From Enoplosus armatus (lineage: Eukaryota > Chordata > Actinopteri > Centrarchiformes > Enoplosidae): 64,000 nt of DNA. Each line of letters starts with the position of its first letter. The stretch's first letter is position 1. The notes under the pieces are model-generated. The model saw only the letters and a program-made list of their open reading frames with translations, made no database searches and was not told the origin of the DNA. The position numbers were made by a program, and so were the translations under genes. The DNA lies in contig NC_092198.1 in the NCBI RefSeq assembly GCF_043641665.1, positions 7,066,501 through 7,130,500 of the forward strand. The letters are read 5' to 3'. Positions 61,548 through 64,000 of this stretch are shown here, in pieces.

Positions 61548-62627
61548 GATGGACTGCAGAGAGTGTCGTTCAGGTGAGAAATGACACATGGTGGAGAGCT
61601 GATAGGTGAAAAAAAAACGTGATGGAAGAAAAGAGGAAAAGAAAAAAGAAGAAAAAAAAACAAATAAGAGCTCAATTGTCTCATGAATTCAACAGATTGA
61701 GACAACCAAACATTAAAGCAACATCCACCGCAAAACAACCCTAACAAGTAACTTCATTTACTATTCATTCTTAAGTAAAATATATCTCAGTGGCTTGAGG
61801 TACTTCAACAGTTTGCCAACTTTCAGTAATTGGGTATCAGCTGTCATGCTCGATATACTGTCGGAGTGATGTCTCTTATTCAGCTTTGTTTCGATACATA
61901 GATCTTTGTTTCTAAACAAATCCTGGGTAGAGAAAAGGAGTGAGGATCGACCAACATACAGATTAAACACACACAGTGTGCAGGAACAAATTCATACTCT
62001 TCAACTATCACAAATACTTTCAAAACCATCTGTTACTTTTCTTTGATTGTCACAAAAGTTATCATCCCAAAGTCACTTTTCTTAGTTTCTTATAGTACTT
62101 TAGTTCCACAGTTATGAACACTTGTTCCTCTAAGTGTGTTGTGTTCAAATATATTGCATGATGATTATGATTGCATTTACTATTATATTCTTATACCATT
62201 TATTTCAAAAAGCCAAACTCACTCCTTAATGTCTCTTAGGCCCTATGTTGTTGTGCTGTGCTGTATGTGAATGTTGTAAACACACGTTTTATGTGAGTCC
62301 ACGTTAGCCACATCGCCATTTTGCTCAGGTCTCTCTCGTAAAAGAGATAATTTATCTAACGAGACTTCCTGGTTGAATAAAATAAAACAACATTTCAGGT
62401 TTTTAATGCAGAGCTTGTGGCCTACAGAACATGTTGTGGTATTTTTAAGAATTATAAGTTGAGTGACAAAGGAAAGTAGCAACAGTCAAATGATAAAAAG
62501 TAACTACTAATGGATTGAAACACTAAGCAATTTAGTTGTTCATTGTGAAAATATCATCTTCATGTCAAATACAAAACAGTGTGTAATGACAAACAGGAGT
62601 GGGTTTAGTTGAGAGGGTTTTAGCAGT

Positions 62628-62750
62628 AATAGCAGTAGTGTCAGCGGTAGCAGTAGTATTACCAGCAGAAGCAGCAATGGTAATTGTAATATTGGTAACA
62701 GTAGCAGATGTTGCAGAGACACTGCAACAGCAGCAGTGGTAGCAATTGCG
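62628..62750. repeat. Imperfect AGC/AGT/GGT triplet repeat
   Basis: Irregular triplets such as AGCAGTAGT and CAACAGCAGCAGTGG. The minus-strand frame is a Leu-rich artefact. Confidence 0.7.
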
Positions 62751-64000
62751 ATTTTAATAGTAATTGCAGTAAAAGATTGATTTCACATGAAGAATGCTAC
62801 TGAAAACTACAAGTAAGAAAGCAAAAATACAAATCCAACTGAAAACAATGGAGCCAAATATGTCAGTGGTTACTGGACATGTTGTGCATCAAAGATCAAC
62901 AGGTACAGACAAAAGTTGGATAGCCAAACAATTCATGAGTCAGTTCACGTTCTGCCAAATTTAACACAAAAATGCATGTTGTACATAAAAGTTTCACATA
63001 TTCATTTACTAGCTTGATCATCATCACCAACACTTCAGCACAGAGGGAGAAAAGGCTGTGCGCTGGATTCAAACCCTCAGTGGTTTGAGATTGCAGGTGT
63101 AGGAGACACCTGCCCCGACACTGATATTAACGGCTCTACTTCCATATCAACAAATCTCAAGTCATTGCGAGTTGTAAATAATATCTGTAGATATATCTTT
63201 CATACTCTTTAGTGTTGAAACTCTGAAATAAATTCTGCAGAGCTTAAAAGCCTTTGTTGTCTCTACAAACCTGAAAAACATGGTTTTGTGTTCCTGAAAG
63301 CAAACAAGCCCTCAGATTCCATTTAAGCCTGGCTGTGGCATGGTAGGACACAGGCCTCTGGGCTTTGGCATGGGATCACTGTACCTCCTTCATAGAGAGA
63401 AATGTCTGTGCAACCCTTCCTACTGGAACCTAGCCACCACGCACAGAGCCAAAACTGCCGCACGGACAATTCCCCCCACTCTGTTTTTAATGGTGGTACA
63501 CAGAGGCAATAATCATAAAAAGCCAGGGTCTCCTTCTGAATGGTAACTGACATTCGTCTCCTACAGTAACCGCAGACCCAATGCTGGGCAATTTCCCCTC
63601 AACATGCAAAACTGTGGGGACAAAATGTGGGACCTGCCATTCTCCATGCATATTAAAGACACTTGTCATCAAGACGTCACCCAGGAGCTATGAGAACAAG
63701 AGGTACAGTTCCTTCGAGACAGACTCACTCACCATCAAAACCATGAAATTAGACCCGGGAAAATATCTTTGTGATGGGAAAAATGCTACACTTTAGTGCA
63801 TTTTGCATATAAAAAAAACTGAAACGGATGCATGTAAATTGCCCGTGCCACAAAGACAAATTGGTAATTCAGGTTTGGAATGAAAATGACACTAAAGTGC
63901 AAAACGGAAACGGTGCCGCGTGAAAGGAATAAGGGTTGTTAAAATGTCACATTTGAGATTCTGTGCCTTTAGGAATCGAGATGTATTGTTAGAGGAAATG

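Larger units (their letters stand above)
61153..64000. other. Intergenic sequence to right edge, no gene recognised
   Basis: A GT array (61516-61544) and an imperfect AGC/AGT triplet patch (62628-62750) are present. 63560-63800 is complex and may be conserved noncoding DNA; a 71-codon plus frame there has no domain. No exon reaches the right edge that I can support. Confidence 0.5.

Noticed and set aside
63050..63120. tRNA- or SINE-like B-box (GGATTCAAACCC on plus)
   Set aside because: No A-box at proper spacing and no cloverleaf could be drawn.
1..64000. CRISPR array, operon or prokaryotic system
   Set aside because: No direct-repeat/spacer pattern; repeats are eukaryotic microsatellites and transposons.

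Overview
The window looks like nuclear DNA of a ray-finned fish, most likely a percomorph teleost. The evidence is one multi-exon gene with canonical GT-AG introns, abundant CA/GT and GATA microsatellites, and several interspersed repeats of kinds typical of teleosts. These include a Tol2-type hAT MITE, a foldback MITE ending in a TTCGACATTTTGG motif, a Charlie-like hAT fragment and a LINE remnant. No prokaryotic, viral or organellar features were seen. Species and chromosome cannot be read from the sequence.

Only one protein-coding gene is supported. It lies at the left edge on the minus strand (CDS exons 2230-2205, 2133-2078, 1989-1705, 1535-856 and 777-772). When spliced it encodes a 350-residue secreted protein with a signal peptide. 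The mature part has no cysteine and is rich in Ser, Pro, Gly, Tyr and Gln. The gene is compact, with a TATA box just upstream, an inverted CCAAT box, an E-box, and an AATAAA signal shortly after the stop. I do not recognise the family. A structural or extracellular-matrix role, such as an egg coat, is only a guess.

The remaining ~61.7 kb (about 2345-64000) has no convincing coding exon. Long open frames there are antisense or microsatellite artefacts. It looks like a regulatory gene desert or a very long intron. Islands of complex, non-repetitive sequence carrying homeodomain (TAATTA), TAATCC and octamer (ATTTGCAT) sites are separated by AT-rich filler, microsatellites and transposon remnants. 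The islands I would check first are near 3985-4320, 10330-10800, 18280-18500, 18740-18900, 22230-22520, 28070-28400, 36330-36780, 44690-44990, 46430-46760 and 56690-57250. A GC-richer block at 52790-53284 ends in a good splice donor and could be a noncoding first exon of a gene to the right. These regulatory calls come from reading the sequence only and need cross-species alignment.

Repeats by position: foldback MITE at 5017-5252, 14624-14712, 16120-16553 and 40571-40734; hAT MITE at 5743-6269 and 60679-61015; LINE remnant at 7430-8134; Charlie-like hAT at 22857-23195; another foldback element at 30955-31328; a second DNA-element family at 44160-44392 and 54508-54800; a terminal-inverted-repeat element at 49037-49197; and a 134-bp GATA array at 61019-61152.
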